From Pseudomonas sp. L5B5 (lineage in GTDB: Bacteria > Pseudomonadota > Gammaproteobacteria > Pseudomonadales > Pseudomonadaceae): a DNA stretch of 64,000 bases. Positions 1 through 10,368 of the stretch are shown piece by piece (the first letter of the stretch is position 1; each line of letters starts with the position of its first letter). The stretch covers positions 186,001-250,000 of the forward strand of contig NZ_CP084742.1 of assembly GCF_020520285.1 (NCBI RefSeq), read 5' to 3'. Made by a program: the position numbers and the translations under genes. Below the pieces are notes generated by a model. It was given only the letters and a program-made list of their open reading frames with translations. It ran no database searches and was not told the DNA's origin.

Positions 1-1491
1 CGCATCGGCCAGCAACTGGCACGCTTGCCCCTGGAGTGGTTCGTCGAACGCCGCAGCGCCGAGCTCAATCGCCTGGTCACCCACACTGTGCTGCAGATCA
101 TGAGCACCCCGGCACACCTGCTGCAGCCCATGGCCAATGCCTTGCTCACTCCCCTGGCGTTGCTGGTGGCGCTGTTCTTCTATGATCGCAGCATGGCCCT
201 GGCGGCCTTGGCCAGCGTGCCCTTGCTCTGGGTGTTCTACCACTGGGGCGTGCGCTGGGGCGGGCAGGCCGAGCGCTTGAGCGAAGCGGCGGCCAACGAG
301 GCCGCGGCACGGGTCCTGGAGTTTCTGCGCCAGCAGCCCTTGTTGCGGGCCAGCGGTCGCAATGGCGAAGGTTTCAGCTTGCTTGCCGAGGCTTTGCACC
401 AGCAGCGTACGGCCCAGCGCCGGGCCCACTGGCGAACCTTCCCGGCCGCCCTGGGGCTGGCGGTGGCGTTGCAGGCCGGCTACACCGCTGTCTTGCTGTG
501 CGGCTTGTACGCGGTGCTCGGTGGCAGCCTCGGTGCTGCGCAATACCTGGCCCTGGCGATCCTCGCGACGTGCCTGGTGGAGCCCCTGGGAGCCCTGGTC
601 AACCTGGGCACCACCTTGCGCCAGACTCGCCACGGGGTGAATCGTCTGCGTGACCTGCTGGAACTGCCGGCATTGCCCGAGCCCGAGCGGCCCCAGGTTC
701 CCGCCGATGCGCACCTGGAGGTGCGTGAGCTGGGGCTGGTGCGCCAGGGCCGCACCCTGCTGCAGGACATCAGCTTCGAGCTGGCACCCGGCTCGCTGAC
801 CCTGGTGGTTGGCCCCTCGGGTTCCGGCAAGTCCAGCCTGTTGCGGTTGCTGGCCCGTTTCAGCGATGTCAGCAGCGGCGCGATCCTGCTGGGCGGCGTC
901 GATGTCCGGCACTTGTCGGCAGCCCAGCGCGATACCTCCATTGCCCTGATGTTCCAGGACTGCCCGCCACTGACCGCCAGCCTGCTGGACAACCTGCGCC
1001 TGGGCCGGCCCGAGGCCCGCGACGATGAACTGATGGCCGCGGCCCACGCCACCGGCCTGGACCGCGTGGCCCTGCGCCTGCCCCAGGGTTGGCAGACCCT
1101 GGTGGGCGAGGGCGGCGTCAGCCTTTCCGGTGGCGAGCGCCAGTGCCTGGCCCTGGCCCGGGTGCTGCTCAAGGACGCGTCGCTGATCCTGCTGGACGAA
1201 CCCACCGCGGCCCTGGACGCCATCAGCGAGGCACGGGTCAACCACACCCTGCTGCAACTGGCGCGCAAGCACAGCGTGGTGCTGGTGACCCACAAGCCGA
1301 CCCTGGCGCCCAGCGCCGGGCAGGTCCTGCTGCTGGAGCAGGGGCGCCTGGCCCAGCGCGGCAGCCATACCCAATTGATGGCGGTTCCCGGCCGCTATCG
1401 CGACTTGTTCCACGAGCGCGAGGCGATCAATCGCTGGCGCTTGCGGCCTATTCCTTCCGTACCCCAAAGGACCGTCCCCCATGACCGATAA
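1..1491 (+). CDS. pchI: PchI-like ABC transporter, 3' part (enantio-pyochelin operon)
   Basis: The reading frame is open from base 1, so the true start lies outside the window; 496 residues are visible. The N-terminal part is hydrophobic transmembrane sequence. It is followed by an ATP-binding domain with Walker A GPSGSGKSS near visible residue 271, signature LSGGERQ near 375 and Walker B LILLDEPT near 395. This is the fused membrane-plus-ATPase layout of pyochelin and yersiniabactin-type exporters or importers. It overlaps pchE by 11 bases. In P. protegens the operon is pchDHIEFKCBA, and this position and type fit pchI. Transport direction cannot be read from the sequence. Confidence 0.85.
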   Translation, partial: RIGQQLARLPLEWFVERRSAELNRLVTHTVLQIMSTPAHLLQPMANALLTPLALLVALFFYDRSMALAALASVPLLWVFYHWGVRWGGQAERLSEAAANEAAARVLEFLRQQPLLRASGRNGEGFSLLAEALHQQRTAQRRAHWRTFPAALGLAVALQAGYTAVLLCGLYAVLGGSLGAAQYLALAILATCLVEPLGALVNLGTTLRQTRHGVNRLRDLLELPALPEPERPQVPADAHLEVRELGLVRQGRTLLQDISFELAPGSLTLVVGPSGSGKSSLLRLLARFSDVSSGAILLGGVDVRHLSAAQRDTSIALMFQDCPPLTASLLDNLRLGRPEARDDELMAAAHATGLDRVALRLPQGWQTLVGEGGVSLSGGERQCLALARVLLKDASLILLDEPTAALDAISEARVNHTLLQLARKHSVVLVTHKPTLAPSAGQVLLLEQGRLAQRGSHTQLMAVPGRYRDLFHEREAINRWRLRPIPSVPQRTVPHDR

Positions 1492-4400
1492 CCCTGTACT
1501 GGCCCGTGCTCAGCCAGCGGATGCCGGCCTGAGTCATTCACCCCAAGGACTTTGCGCAGGCATTGCCCGACTGTTGAACTACGAACCCGAGGATCTCGAA
1601 GCGCAGGTGTCGCTGATCGAGCAGGGCCTGGATTCGGTGAGCATCATGCGTCTGCCGGCGCTGCTGGCCGCCGAGGGCGTGACCCTGGGTTTCGCCGAAC
1701 TGATCGAACAACCGACGCTGATTGCCTGGTGGGCACTGATCGAGGCCCGCCGCGGCGCCGCAGCTCCACGTCCGCAGGTGCCAAGCACCGAGGCCGGCAG
1801 TGATTTCGGCCTGACACCCTTGCAGCAGGCCTACTGGTTCGGTCGCGATCCGGCGATGCCCCTGGGCGGTGTCGGCTGCCACCTGTACCAGGAACTGGAC
1901 GGCCAGGGACTCGAACCCCAGCGCCTGGAACAGGCCCTGCGGCACTTGTGCCAGCGCCACCCGATGCTGCGCGCGTGCTTTGTCAGCGACACCTGCCAAC
2001 GCATCCTCCCGCGCAGCCCCTGGCCGGGATTGACCGTCCACGACCTGCGCGACGCCACTTGCGTGGCGGCCGCCCAGGGCCTGGAACAGATTCGCCAGCG
2101 CCTGTCCCACCGCTGCCTGGAAGTCAGCCGTGGCGAGGTGTTCGACGTACAGTTGAGCCTGCTGCCTGAAGGCCGCAGCCGCCTGCACTTGAACATCGAC
2201 CTGCTGGTGGCCGACGTCCTGAGCATCGGCATCCTGTTGCGTGACCTGGCCCTGATCCATGCCGGCCGGGCGCAGCAGCTACCGACCCTGGACTGGGATT
2301 TTGCCCATTACCTGCGCGCCGAACACGCGGTGCGCGCGCCGCAATTGGCCGCTGCCCGGGACTACTGGCTACCACGTCTTGAACAATTGCCGGACGGCCC
2401 GCAGTTGCCCCTGGCGCGTGAGCCCCAGCAACTGGGCCGGCCGCGCTTCCGGCGCCTGGCGATGCGCCTGGACCATGGCCAGCTGCAGAGCCTGGAGCAG
2501 CGTGCACGGCAGCATGGCCTGACCCTGGCCAGCGTGCTGGCCTGTGCCTACGCCCAGGTGCTGGGCCGCTTTAGTGCCAGCCAGCATTTCGTGCTCAACG
2601 TCCCGCTGTTCAATCGCCAGGAGTTGCACCCCAGCGTGCCGCACTTGCTGGCGGATTTCTCCAACCTGGTGCTGCTGGAAGTGGACCTGCGCCAGCCCGA
2701 GGACTTTTGCCGCCAGGCCCTGGCCTTGCAGGCCCAGTTGCATCGGGATATCGCCCACAGTGCCTGGCCCGGGGTCGAGGTCCTGCGCGAACGGGCGCGC
2801 TTGCGCCAGGGCGGTGGCCAGGGGGCCCCGGTGGTGTTCGCCTGCAACCTGGGGCCGGCGTTCGTCGACCAGACCTGCCGCGAGCAGTTGGGCGAGCCAG
2901 GCTGGGCAGTGTCGCAGACGCCCCAGGTCTGGCTGGATCACCAGAGTTATCCGCAAGCCGACGGCCTACTGCTGAACTGGGACGCGGTGCAAGAGCTGTT
3001 TCCCGAAGATCTGCTGGAGCAGATGTTCGAGGCCTATCGCAGCCTGCTGCTATGGCTGTGCGCCAATGATTGGCAGCAAGTGGCGCCTTTGCCGCTGCCG
3101 GCGGCCCAGCACCAGGTGCGCCAGGCCGTCAACGATTGCGCGCACGCTACCCCGGCGCGGTTGCTGCACCAGGGGTTCTTCGAGCAGGCGCTGGAACATC
3201 CAGGGCGCCTGGCACTGGTCTGCGAGCAGGGCAGCCCGAGCTACGCCGAGCTGGCCCGCCAGGCCCTGCAATTGGCTGGGGCGCTGGTGGCCTGGGGCGT
3301 GCAGCCGGGGGATGCGGTGGCCATCACCCTGCCCAAGGGCCGCGAACAGGTGGTCGCCGTGCTGGGCATCCTCGCGGCCGGTGCGGTCTATGTGCCCGTG
3401 GGCATCGAACAACCGCCAGCGCGTCGGGACGTGATCTACCAGCGGGCCCAGGCCCGGGTGGTGATCACCGACGACGCCCACCGTGACGGCGGCATCTGGC
3501 TGGCCGAGTTGCGCGTGGTGACCCTGGCCCAGGCCCTGGTGGCGAGTGCCCTGGCGCAGCCGCTGGCCGTGGCGCCGCAGGCAGTGGCCTATGTGATCTT
3601 CACCTCGGGCACCACGGGTGAACCCAAGGGCGTCGAGCTCAGTCATCAGGCGGCGATGAACACCGTGCAGGCGATCAATCGTCGCTACCAGGTGGGTCCC
3701 GAGGATCGGGTGCTCGGGGTCTCGGCCCTGGATTTCGACCTGTCGGTATACGACCTGTTCGGCCTGCTGAGTGTCGGGGGCGCCCTGGTACTGCCGGCCG
3801 ACTCCCTGCGCAAGGAGCCCCGGGAATGGCTGCGGTTGGTTCGCGAGCATCAGGTGAGCCTGTGGAACTCGGTCCCGGCCCTGCTGGACATGCTGACCCT
3901 GCAAGTGCGCATCCCCGGCGAACTGGCCGGCTTGCGCCTGGCCATGGTCTCCGGCGACTGGGTCGGCCTCGACCTGCCTCGGCGCCTGCGCGAGGCGGCA
4001 GGGCCGGCGGCGCGCTTCGCCGCGCTGGGCGGGGCCACCGAGGCGGCGATCTGGTCGAACCTGCAAGAGGTGGACGAGGTGCCTGCGCACTGGCGGTCGA
4101 TTCCCTATGGCCGGCCCCTGGAGAACCAGGGTTTCCGGGTGGTGGACCAGCAGGGGCGGGACTGCCCCGACTGGGTGCCCGGCGAGCTGTGGATCGGCGG
4201 TGCCGGGGTGGCCGACGGCTACCGAGGCCTGGCCAGCCTCACTGCCCAGCGGTTCGTCGAGCATGCCGGCGGGCGCTGGTACCGCACCGGCGACCAGGGG
4301 CGCTACTGGGCCGACGGCACCCTGGAGTTTCTCGGGCGCATGGACCATCAGGTCAAGGTCCGGGGCTTTCGCATCGAGCTCGCGGAAATCGACGTGGCCC

Positions 4401-4948
4401 TGGAGCGCCACCCGGCCATCAGCCGGGCGGTGAGCCTGGTATTGCCCGGGTCCGAGCCGCAGCTGGCAGCAGCGCTGGTAGGCGAATCGCTGCTGCCGGA
4501 TGCCCAGGCCCTGCGCCAGTGGCTGGGGCAGTGGTTGCCCGAACACATGCTGCCCGATTGCTGGTTGCCCCTGGACGAGCTGCCGCTGAGCAGCAACGGC
4601 AAGGTCGATCGCGCCGCCCTGCTGTGGTTGCTGCAAGAGCACCGGCGTGGGGTCCAGCCGCAGAGCGACGAGGCCCCGCAAGGGGAGTGGGAGCAGGCGC
4701 TGGCGGCGCTCTGGCAGCAGATTCTCGAGGTGCCGCAGGTGGGCCGGCACCAGGGTTTCTTTGCCCTGGGCGGCAACAGCTTGCTGGCCGCCCGCTTGAT
4801 CGAACGCATTGCGCGGCAGTTCCAGGTGGAGCTGTCGCTCAAGGACTTTTTCAACGCGGCCACCGTGGCCCTGCAGGGGCAGTTGCTCGCCTCGCGCCGG
4901 GAACAGCGGCCCGTCAATCAGAACGTAATGGTGGAGGGCGTGTTATGA
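1481..4948 (+). CDS. pchE: PchE, NRPS module: aryl carrier, cyclisation, Cys adenylation, carrier
   Basis: 1155 residues. It loads salicylate on an aryl carrier domain (LDSVSIM, Ser52) and condenses and cyclises it with cysteine to hydroxyphenyl-thiazoline. The cyclisation domain has the DxxxxDxxS motif in DLLVADVLS. The adenylation domain shows YVIFTSGTTGEPKG near residue 705, YRTGD and NGKVD. The last carrier domain has LGGNSLL near 1097, with Asn where GGDSL is usual. From family knowledge, the P. aeruginosa PchE is about 1440 residues and has an epimerase insert in the adenylation domain. Here the sequence runs from the RIELAEID core straight to NGKVD without an insert, as in enantio-pyochelin producers. 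Its TGA overlaps the pchF ATG. Confidence 0.95.
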   Translation: MTDNPVLARAQPADAGLSHSPQGLCAGIARLLNYEPEDLEAQVSLIEQGLDSVSIMRLPALLAAEGVTLGFAELIEQPTLIAWWALIEARRGAAAPRPQVPSTEAGSDFGLTPLQQAYWFGRDPAMPLGGVGCHLYQELDGQGLEPQRLEQALRHLCQRHPMLRACFVSDTCQRILPRSPWPGLTVHDLRDATCVAAAQGLEQIRQRLSHRCLEVSRGEVFDVQLSLLPEGRSRLHLNIDLLVADVLSIGILLRDLALIHAGRAQQLPTLDWDFAHYLRAEHAVRAPQLAAARDYWLPRLEQLPDGPQLPLAREPQQLGRPRFRRLAMRLDHGQLQSLEQRARQHGLTLASVLACAYAQVLGRFSASQHFVLNVPLFNRQELHPSVPHLLADFSNLVLLEVDLRQPEDFCRQALALQAQLHRDIAHSAWPGVEVLRERARLRQGGGQGAPVVFACNLGPAFVDQTCREQLGEPGWAVSQTPQVWLDHQSYPQADGLLLNWDAVQELFPEDLLEQMFEAYRSLLLWLCANDWQQVAPLPLPAAQHQVRQAVNDCAHATPARLLHQGFFEQALEHPGRLALVCEQGSPSYAELARQALQLAGALVAWGVQPGDAVAITLPKGREQVVAVLGILAAGAVYVPVGIEQPPARRDVIYQRAQARVVITDDAHRDGGIWLAELRVVTLAQALVASALAQPLAVAPQAVAYVIFTSGTTGEPKGVELSHQAAMNTVQAINRRYQVGPEDRVLGVSALDFDLSVYDLFGLLSVGGALVLPADSLRKEPREWLRLVREHQVSLWNSVPALLDMLTLQVRIPGELAGLRLAMVSGDWVGLDLPRRLREAAGPAARFAALGGATEAAIWSNLQEVDEVPAHWRSIPYGRPLENQGFRVVDQQGRDCPDWVPGELWIGGAGVADGYRGLASLTAQRFVEHAGGRWYRTGDQGRYWADGTLEFLGRMDHQVKVRGFRIELAEIDVALERHPAISRAVSLVLPGSEPQLAAALVGESLLPDAQALRQWLGQWLPEHMLPDCWLPLDELPLSSNGKVDRAALLWLLQEHRRGVQPQSDEAPQGEWEQALAALWQQILEVPQVGRHQGFFALGGNSLLAARLIERIARQFQVELSLKDFFNAATVALQGQLLASRREQRPVNQNVMVEGVL

Positions 4949-7900
4949 CGCTGGAACAACTGCAACAGGACCTGCAACAACAGGGTGTGGAACTGTGGGA
5001 AGAACAGGGCCGCCTGCGTTATCGGGCCCCGGCCGGTGTCATGGACGAAGCGCGCCTGGGGCGCCTGCGCGAACACAAGGACGCACTGCTGCAACGATTG
5101 CAGGCGGCGCAGATGCCGACCCTGGAGGCTGACCTGGCGTCCCGGGAAGAACCTTTTCCATTGACCGATGTGCAGGCCGCCTACCTGCTGGGGCGCACCA
5201 CGGCCTTCAGCTATGGCGGCGTGGCGTGCCACGGCTACCTGGAGTTTGCCCAGCAGGCACTGGACCCGGTGCGCCTGGAACAGGCCTGGAACCAGTTGAT
5301 CGCCCGCCACGAGATGCTGCGTGCGGTGGTGGCGCAGGAGGGCTATCAGCGCATCCTGCCCCAGGTGCCGCACTACAGCATCGTGCGGCATGACTTGCGC
5401 GAGGACGACGGCAGCGCCTTGCAGGCCCTGCGCGAGCGCATGGAACTGCGCCGGGCCACCCCTGATCAATGGCCGCTGATCGAGCTGTGCGTCAGCCAGG
5501 GCCGCGACACCGCACGCCTGCACCTGTCGGTGGACCTCCTGGTCTGCGATTACCAGAGCGTGCGCATGCTGCTGGCCGAGTTGCAGCAGCTGTACCGTGG
5601 CGAGGCCCTGCCGGCCCCGGCGTCGATCAGCTTTCGCGACTACGTGCTGGGCGAACGCCGCCTGCGCGAACAGCCGCGCTACCAGCGTGACCGCGAGTAC
5701 TGGTGGGCGCGGGTCGACGGCTTGCCGGGGGCCCCGGAGTTGCCGTTGCTGGGTGCGCCCAGCGGACCACGCTTCCAGCGCCGGGCCATGACCCTGGAAC
5801 AGCGCGACTGCAATGCCTTGCGCCTGAATGCGGCGGCGGCCGGGGTCGGGGTGTCGGCGGCGATCCTCAGTGCCTACGCCGAGACTCTGGGGCGCTGGAG
5901 TCGGCGCGGGCATTTCTGCCTGAGCCTGACCCTGCTCAATCGCTTGTCGCTGCATCCCCAGGTGGATCGCCTGGTCGGCGACTTCAGCTCGGTGGAACTG
6001 CTGGAAGTGCAGACCCTGCAAGGGGGCAGCTTCGGCCAGCGCAGCCAGCAACTGCAGGAGCGCCTGTGGCAGGACATGGACCATCGCCTGTGCTCGGGTA
6101 TCGAGGTCTTGCGCGAACTGGCGCGGCGCAAGGGCCAGGATGCGGCGCTGATGCCGTATGCCTTCACCAGTACCCTGGGGGCCGGTGGCGAGAGTGGCGG
6201 CGGGGCGTTCATGCCTGGCGCCGAGTTGGTGTTCGGTATCAGCCAGACGCCACAGGTGCTGATCGATTGCCAGGTCAGTGAACGCGACAACGGCCTGGCA
6301 ATCAACTGGGACATCCGCGAAGGGGTGTTCAGCGCCCAATTGCTCGAGGCGCTGTTCGACACCTTCGAGCGTTCGCTCAAGCGCCTGGCCCGGGAACCTT
6401 CGGCCTGGACCCTGGAGGACTGCCTGGAGCTGCCGGCCGCCCAGCGCCTGCAACGGGAGCTGGTGAACCAGACCGCCCAGCCGTTGCCGGCCGGCTTGCT
6501 GCACGAACCCTTTTGGCGCCAGGCCGCGGCGACGCCGCAGCGGGTGGCGCTGATCCAGGGCGCCGGGCAATTGAGCTACGGCGAACTGGCCGGGCGCGCC
6601 GAGGCGGTGGCCGAGGCCCTGCTGGAGGCTGGCTGCCAACCCGGTGAGCGGGTGGCGGTGTGCATGGACAAGGGCCTTGAGCAAGTGATCGCCGTGCTGG
6701 GGATCCTGCGGGCCGGAGCGGCCTATCTGCCCCTGGACACCAACCAGCCCGAGGCTCGGCGCGAGCTGATCCTGGACAATGCCCAGGTCACCCGTGTGCT
6801 CAGCCAGTCCTGGCTCAGCGATGTGCTGTGCTGGCCGGCACGAGTGACCCAGGTGATCCAGGTGGACCAGGGGCCGCTGGCGGCGCGGCGGCCGTTGCCG
6901 CCTCTGGCGGTCGATCCGCAGCAACTGGCCTATGTGATCTACACCTCGGGTTCCACAGGGGTGCCCAAGGGCGTGATGATCAGCCACCAGGCGGCGCTCA
7001 ACACCATCGTCGACATCAACCAGCGCTTTGCCATCGGTGCCGATGACCGGGTACTGGCCCTGGCGAGCCTGGGCTTCGACCTGTCGGTCTACGACATTTT
7101 CGGCCTGCTGGCGGTGGGCGGCGCCCTGGTGCTGCCGGACCCGCAACGCCGGGCCGACCCTTCGCACTGGGCCGAGTGTGCCCGCGAGCACGGTGTGACC
7201 TTATGGAACTCGGTGCCGGCCCAATTGCAGATGCTCACCCATTACTTGCAGGCCGTGCCGGCCATGGCCCCGCACTCGCTGCGCCTGGCGTTGCTGTCGG
7301 GGGACTGGATCGCCCTGAACCTGCCGGCCGAAACCGCCCAGCTGCTGCCGGACCTGCGCCTGGTCAGCCTGGGGGGCGCCACGGAAGCGGCGATCTGGTC
7401 GATCTACTACCCGATCACCCAGGTCAACCCGCAGTGGCGCAGCATTCCCTATGGCACACCGTTGGCCAACCAGCGCTTCATGGTCCTGGACGAGCAGGGT
7501 CGTGATCGGCCGCAAGGGGTGGCCGGCGAGCTTTACATCGCCGGTGATGGCTTGGCCATGGGCTACCTGGGAGATGCAGAAAAGACCGCCGAGCGCTTCG
7601 TCGAGCATCCGCGCAGTGGCGAGCGGCTGTACCGCACCGGTGACCTGGGTCGCTACCTGGATGACGGCCTGATCGAGTTCCTGGGTCGCGAGGACTTCCA
7701 GGTCAAGGTGCGTGGCCACCGTATTGAGCTGGCTGAGGTGGAGAGCGCATTGCTGAGCCATCCCCATGTGGAATCGGCGGTGGTGGTGGCTGCTGGCGAA
7801 GGGGCCTTCGACCGGCGCCTGCAAGCCTGCCTGCGCGCCAGCTTGCGAGACATGCCGCTGGCCTGGCCGCAGCAGTTGGAGGCGCGGACCGCTGCGGCGG

Positions 7901-10368
7901 CCCAGGCGGTGCGTGGGCACCTGAGCGATGCCCTGGTCAGCGAGATGTCGGCCTGTGTCGAGCGCGCCGCGCTGTTGTCCATGGGCCTGGCGCTGCAGCG
8001 CCCGGGACTGTTCGAGCAGCCGGGGCACAGCCATGACCTGGATGAGGTGCTGCGAGTCTGCGAGGTTGCGCCGCGCAACCAGCGGCTGATCCGCCGCTGG
8101 TTGCAGGCCCTGGCCCGGGAGGGACTGGTCAGCCATGACCTTTCATCCGGCCGTTATTCGAACTTGCTGGTCGAGCGCGAGGAGTACCGGCGCCAGTGGC
8201 AGCGCATCGAGGCCCTGGAGCCCTCGGTGGGCTGGGGTGGCGAGGTCCTGCGCTACCTGCGCGAAAGCCAGGAGCAACTGCCGGCGTTGATGAGCGATCA
8301 GCTCGATCCGCTGCACTTGCTGTTCCCCGAGGGTCGCACCGACACCGCCGAGGGCGCCTACCGCAAGAACCTCATCAGCCAGTATCTGAACCAGGCGGTG
8401 TGCGCGGCGGTGCAGGACATCATCCGCCAGCAGCCCGCCGGCCACCGCCTGCGTCTGCTGGAGATCGGCGCCGGGGTCGGAGGCACCAGTGCCGACCTGA
8501 TCCCGGCCCTGGATGGCTTGCCGGTGGACTACCAGTTCACCGACCTGTCGCAGTTCTTCCTCAACGAGGCCCGGGAGCATTTCGCGGCGTATCCCTGGGT
8601 CAGCTACGGCCTGTTCGATCTCAACCAGGACCATTGGACACAGGGCGTAGCGTCCAACTCGCTGGACGTGATCCTGTGTGCCAACGTGCTGCATAACTCG
8701 CGGCATGCCAGTCGGGTACTCGCCCGCTTGCGCGAGATGCTGGCCCCCGGTGGCTGGCTGATCTTCATCGAGGCCACTCGCGACACTTACCAGATCATGG
8801 CGTCCATGGAATTCAAGGAAGGCCTGACCGCCTTCGAGGATTTTCGCGCCGAGCTGGACACCACCTTCATCCGCCGCGAGCAGTGGCAGCAACTGCTGCT
8901 GGAGGCCGGCGGCGAGACGCCGCTGTGCCTGCCCACGCCCGGGGATGCGATGTCGGAGATCGGCCAGCACCTGTTCATCACCCGCTTCAAGAGCGAGCGC
9001 CAGACCCTTGAGCCCGAGCTATTGCGCGCGCATCTGGCCCGGCGCCTGCCGGACTACATGATCCCGGCGGACTGGCAGATTCTCGACGAGATGCCCCTGA
9101 CCGCCAACGGCAAGGTCGATCGCCAGGCCCTGGCGCGCATCGGCGCCGCGGGCCCCGAACAGCAGGTCAACAGCGGTGCTGCGCCGCTCGATGACCTGGA
9201 ACGCAGCATCGCCGAGGTCTGGCAGGTGCTGCTGCGAGTGCCGGCAGTGGGGCGCGAGCAGGGGTTCTTCGAACTCGGTGGCGACTCGCTGCTGGTGGCC
9301 CAGGTGGTGGGGCGCCTGCGTGAAGCCTTGCCCCAGGCGCGGCAGTTACCCTGGGGTGACCTGCTGCGCCAGTTGATCAACCAGCCCACCGTGGCCGCCC
9401 TGGCCGACTACCTGCGCGGACAGGACCTTGCCGGCGACTCGCCGCTGGTGCGGATCAGCGACAAGGCCCAGGGCCCGGCGCGGATCTTCGTCCACGACGG
9501 TAGCGGCACCCTGGCGCCGTATCGCGCGCTGTTCGCCGCCCTGGGCGAAGAGGCACCTCTGGAGGGCCTGGTGCTCAACGATGTACCGGGGTACCTGGCA
9601 CTGGAGCCGGCCACGGCCATCCGCCAGCTGGCGGAGCGTTATGCCGACACCCTGCAGGCCGAAGGCCGGCGTCAGGTGAGCATCGTCGGTTACTGCCTCG
9701 GTGGGTTGCTGGCCACCGAGTTGGCGGCGTGCCTGGCGGCGCGCTCGATCGAGGTGCTGCAACTGAGCGTGATCAGCAGTTATCGGGTGCCGTTCATGAT
9801 CGAGGATGACCTGTTGGCCGAGTACGTGTTCGCCCGGGTGATGCAGGCCGATCCGCTGGCGCTGGGTTACCCCGCGGACGAACAGGCCATGGAGCGGACC
9901 ATTGCCCGGGTACTGGCCCAGACCCCGGGCCGGGTGCCCGAGGGGTCGCTGCTGGCCCTGGAGGACGATGCCCAGTGCGCACCGGCCCTGGCCTGCCTGC
10001 GGCGCCTGGCGCAGAAAACCCCCGAGCAGCGCTTGCAGGCGATTGCCGAGGCCATGCGGCATGCCGGTTCGCAACTGAGCGACCTGGCGTGGCTGGGTGA
10101 GCAATTGCAGGTGTTGCGCCATAGCCTGGCGGCGGTGGCCCTGCATGAAGCCACGCCGTATCAGGGCGACATGCTGTTCATCCGCCAGAGCGGCGAGGTC
10201 CAGGTGCTGCCGGGCATGCACCGGGACATGAGCGCCTACTGGCAGGCCCTGTGCCAGGGGCAACTGCGGGTGGTGGATGTACCGGGCGACCACTTCAGCT
10301 GCATGCAGAGTCCCCAGGTACAGGCCGTGGCCCGCGCCTTCGATGCAGGCACCGAGGTGGCGGCATGA
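4945..10368 (+). CDS. pchF: PchF, NRPS module: cyclisation, Cys adenylation with methyltransferase insert, carrier, thioesterase
   Basis: 1807 residues, starting at an ATG that overlaps the pchE stop (ATGA). It adds and cyclises the second cysteine. The cyclisation motif DLLVCDYQS is present. The adenylation domain has YVIYTSGSTGVPKG and YRTGD. A methyltransferase is inserted before the final adenylation core, with SAM motif LLEIGAGVGG near residue 1170; this would N-methylate the thiazolidine. The carrier motif LGGDSLL lies near 1443. The thioesterase elbow reads GYCLGG, with Cys (about residue 1584) where Ser is usual. Domain order matches PchF of P. aeruginosa (about 1810 residues). Confidence 0.96.
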   Translation: MTLEQLQQDLQQQGVELWEEQGRLRYRAPAGVMDEARLGRLREHKDALLQRLQAAQMPTLEADLASREEPFPLTDVQAAYLLGRTTAFSYGGVACHGYLEFAQQALDPVRLEQAWNQLIARHEMLRAVVAQEGYQRILPQVPHYSIVRHDLREDDGSALQALRERMELRRATPDQWPLIELCVSQGRDTARLHLSVDLLVCDYQSVRMLLAELQQLYRGEALPAPASISFRDYVLGERRLREQPRYQRDREYWWARVDGLPGAPELPLLGAPSGPRFQRRAMTLEQRDCNALRLNAAAAGVGVSAAILSAYAETLGRWSRRGHFCLSLTLLNRLSLHPQVDRLVGDFSSVELLEVQTLQGGSFGQRSQQLQERLWQDMDHRLCSGIEVLRELARRKGQDAALMPYAFTSTLGAGGESGGGAFMPGAELVFGISQTPQVLIDCQVSERDNGLAINWDIREGVFSAQLLEALFDTFERSLKRLAREPSAWTLEDCLELPAAQRLQRELVNQTAQPLPAGLLHEPFWRQAAATPQRVALIQGAGQLSYGELAGRAEAVAEALLEAGCQPGERVAVCMDKGLEQVIAVLGILRAGAAYLPLDTNQPEARRELILDNAQVTRVLSQSWLSDVLCWPARVTQVIQVDQGPLAARRPLPPLAVDPQQLAYVIYTSGSTGVPKGVMISHQAALNTIVDINQRFAIGADDRVLALASLGFDLSVYDIFGLLAVGGALVLPDPQRRADPSHWAECAREHGVTLWNSVPAQLQMLTHYLQAVPAMAPHSLRLALLSGDWIALNLPAETAQLLPDLRLVSLGGATEAAIWSIYYPITQVNPQWRSIPYGTPLANQRFMVLDEQGRDRPQGVAGELYIAGDGLAMGYLGDAEKTAERFVEHPRSGERLYRTGDLGRYLDDGLIEFLGREDFQVKVRGHRIELAEVESALLSHPHVESAVVVAAGEGAFDRRLQACLRASLRDMPLAWPQQLEARTAAAAQAVRGHLSDALVSEMSACVERAALLSMGLALQRPGLFEQPGHSHDLDEVLRVCEVAPRNQRLIRRWLQALAREGLVSHDLSSGRYSNLLVEREEYRRQWQRIEALEPSVGWGGEVLRYLRESQEQLPALMSDQLDPLHLLFPEGRTDTAEGAYRKNLISQYLNQAVCAAVQDIIRQQPAGHRLRLLEIGAGVGGTSADLIPALDGLPVDYQFTDLSQFFLNEAREHFAAYPWVSYGLFDLNQDHWTQGVASNSLDVILCANVLHNSRHASRVLARLREMLAPGGWLIFIEATRDTYQIMASMEFKEGLTAFEDFRAELDTTFIRREQWQQLLLEAGGETPLCLPTPGDAMSEIGQHLFITRFKSERQTLEPELLRAHLARRLPDYMIPADWQILDEMPLTANGKVDRQALARIGAAGPEQQVNSGAAPLDDLERSIAEVWQVLLRVPAVGREQGFFELGGDSLLVAQVVGRLREALPQARQLPWGDLLRQLINQPTVAALADYLRGQDLAGDSPLVRISDKAQGPARIFVHDGSGTLAPYRALFAALGEEAPLEGLVLNDVPGYLALEPATAIRQLAERYADTLQAEGRRQVSIVGYCLGGLLATELAACLAARSIEVLQLSVISSYRVPFMIEDDLLAEYVFARVMQADPLALGYPADEQAMERTIARVLAQTPGRVPEGSLLALEDDAQCAPALACLRRLAQKTPEQRLQAIAEAMRHAGSQLSDLAWLGEQLQVLRHSLAAVALHEATPYQGDMLFIRQSGEVQVLPGMHRDMSAYWQALCQGQLRVVDVPGDHFSCMQSPQVQAVARAFDAGTEVAA

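Noticed and set aside
480..1295. Long minus-strand frames across the pch genes (also 3050-4750 and 4918-7191)
   Set aside because: They are antisense shadows produced by high G+C codon bias; no domains and overlapped by well-supported genes.
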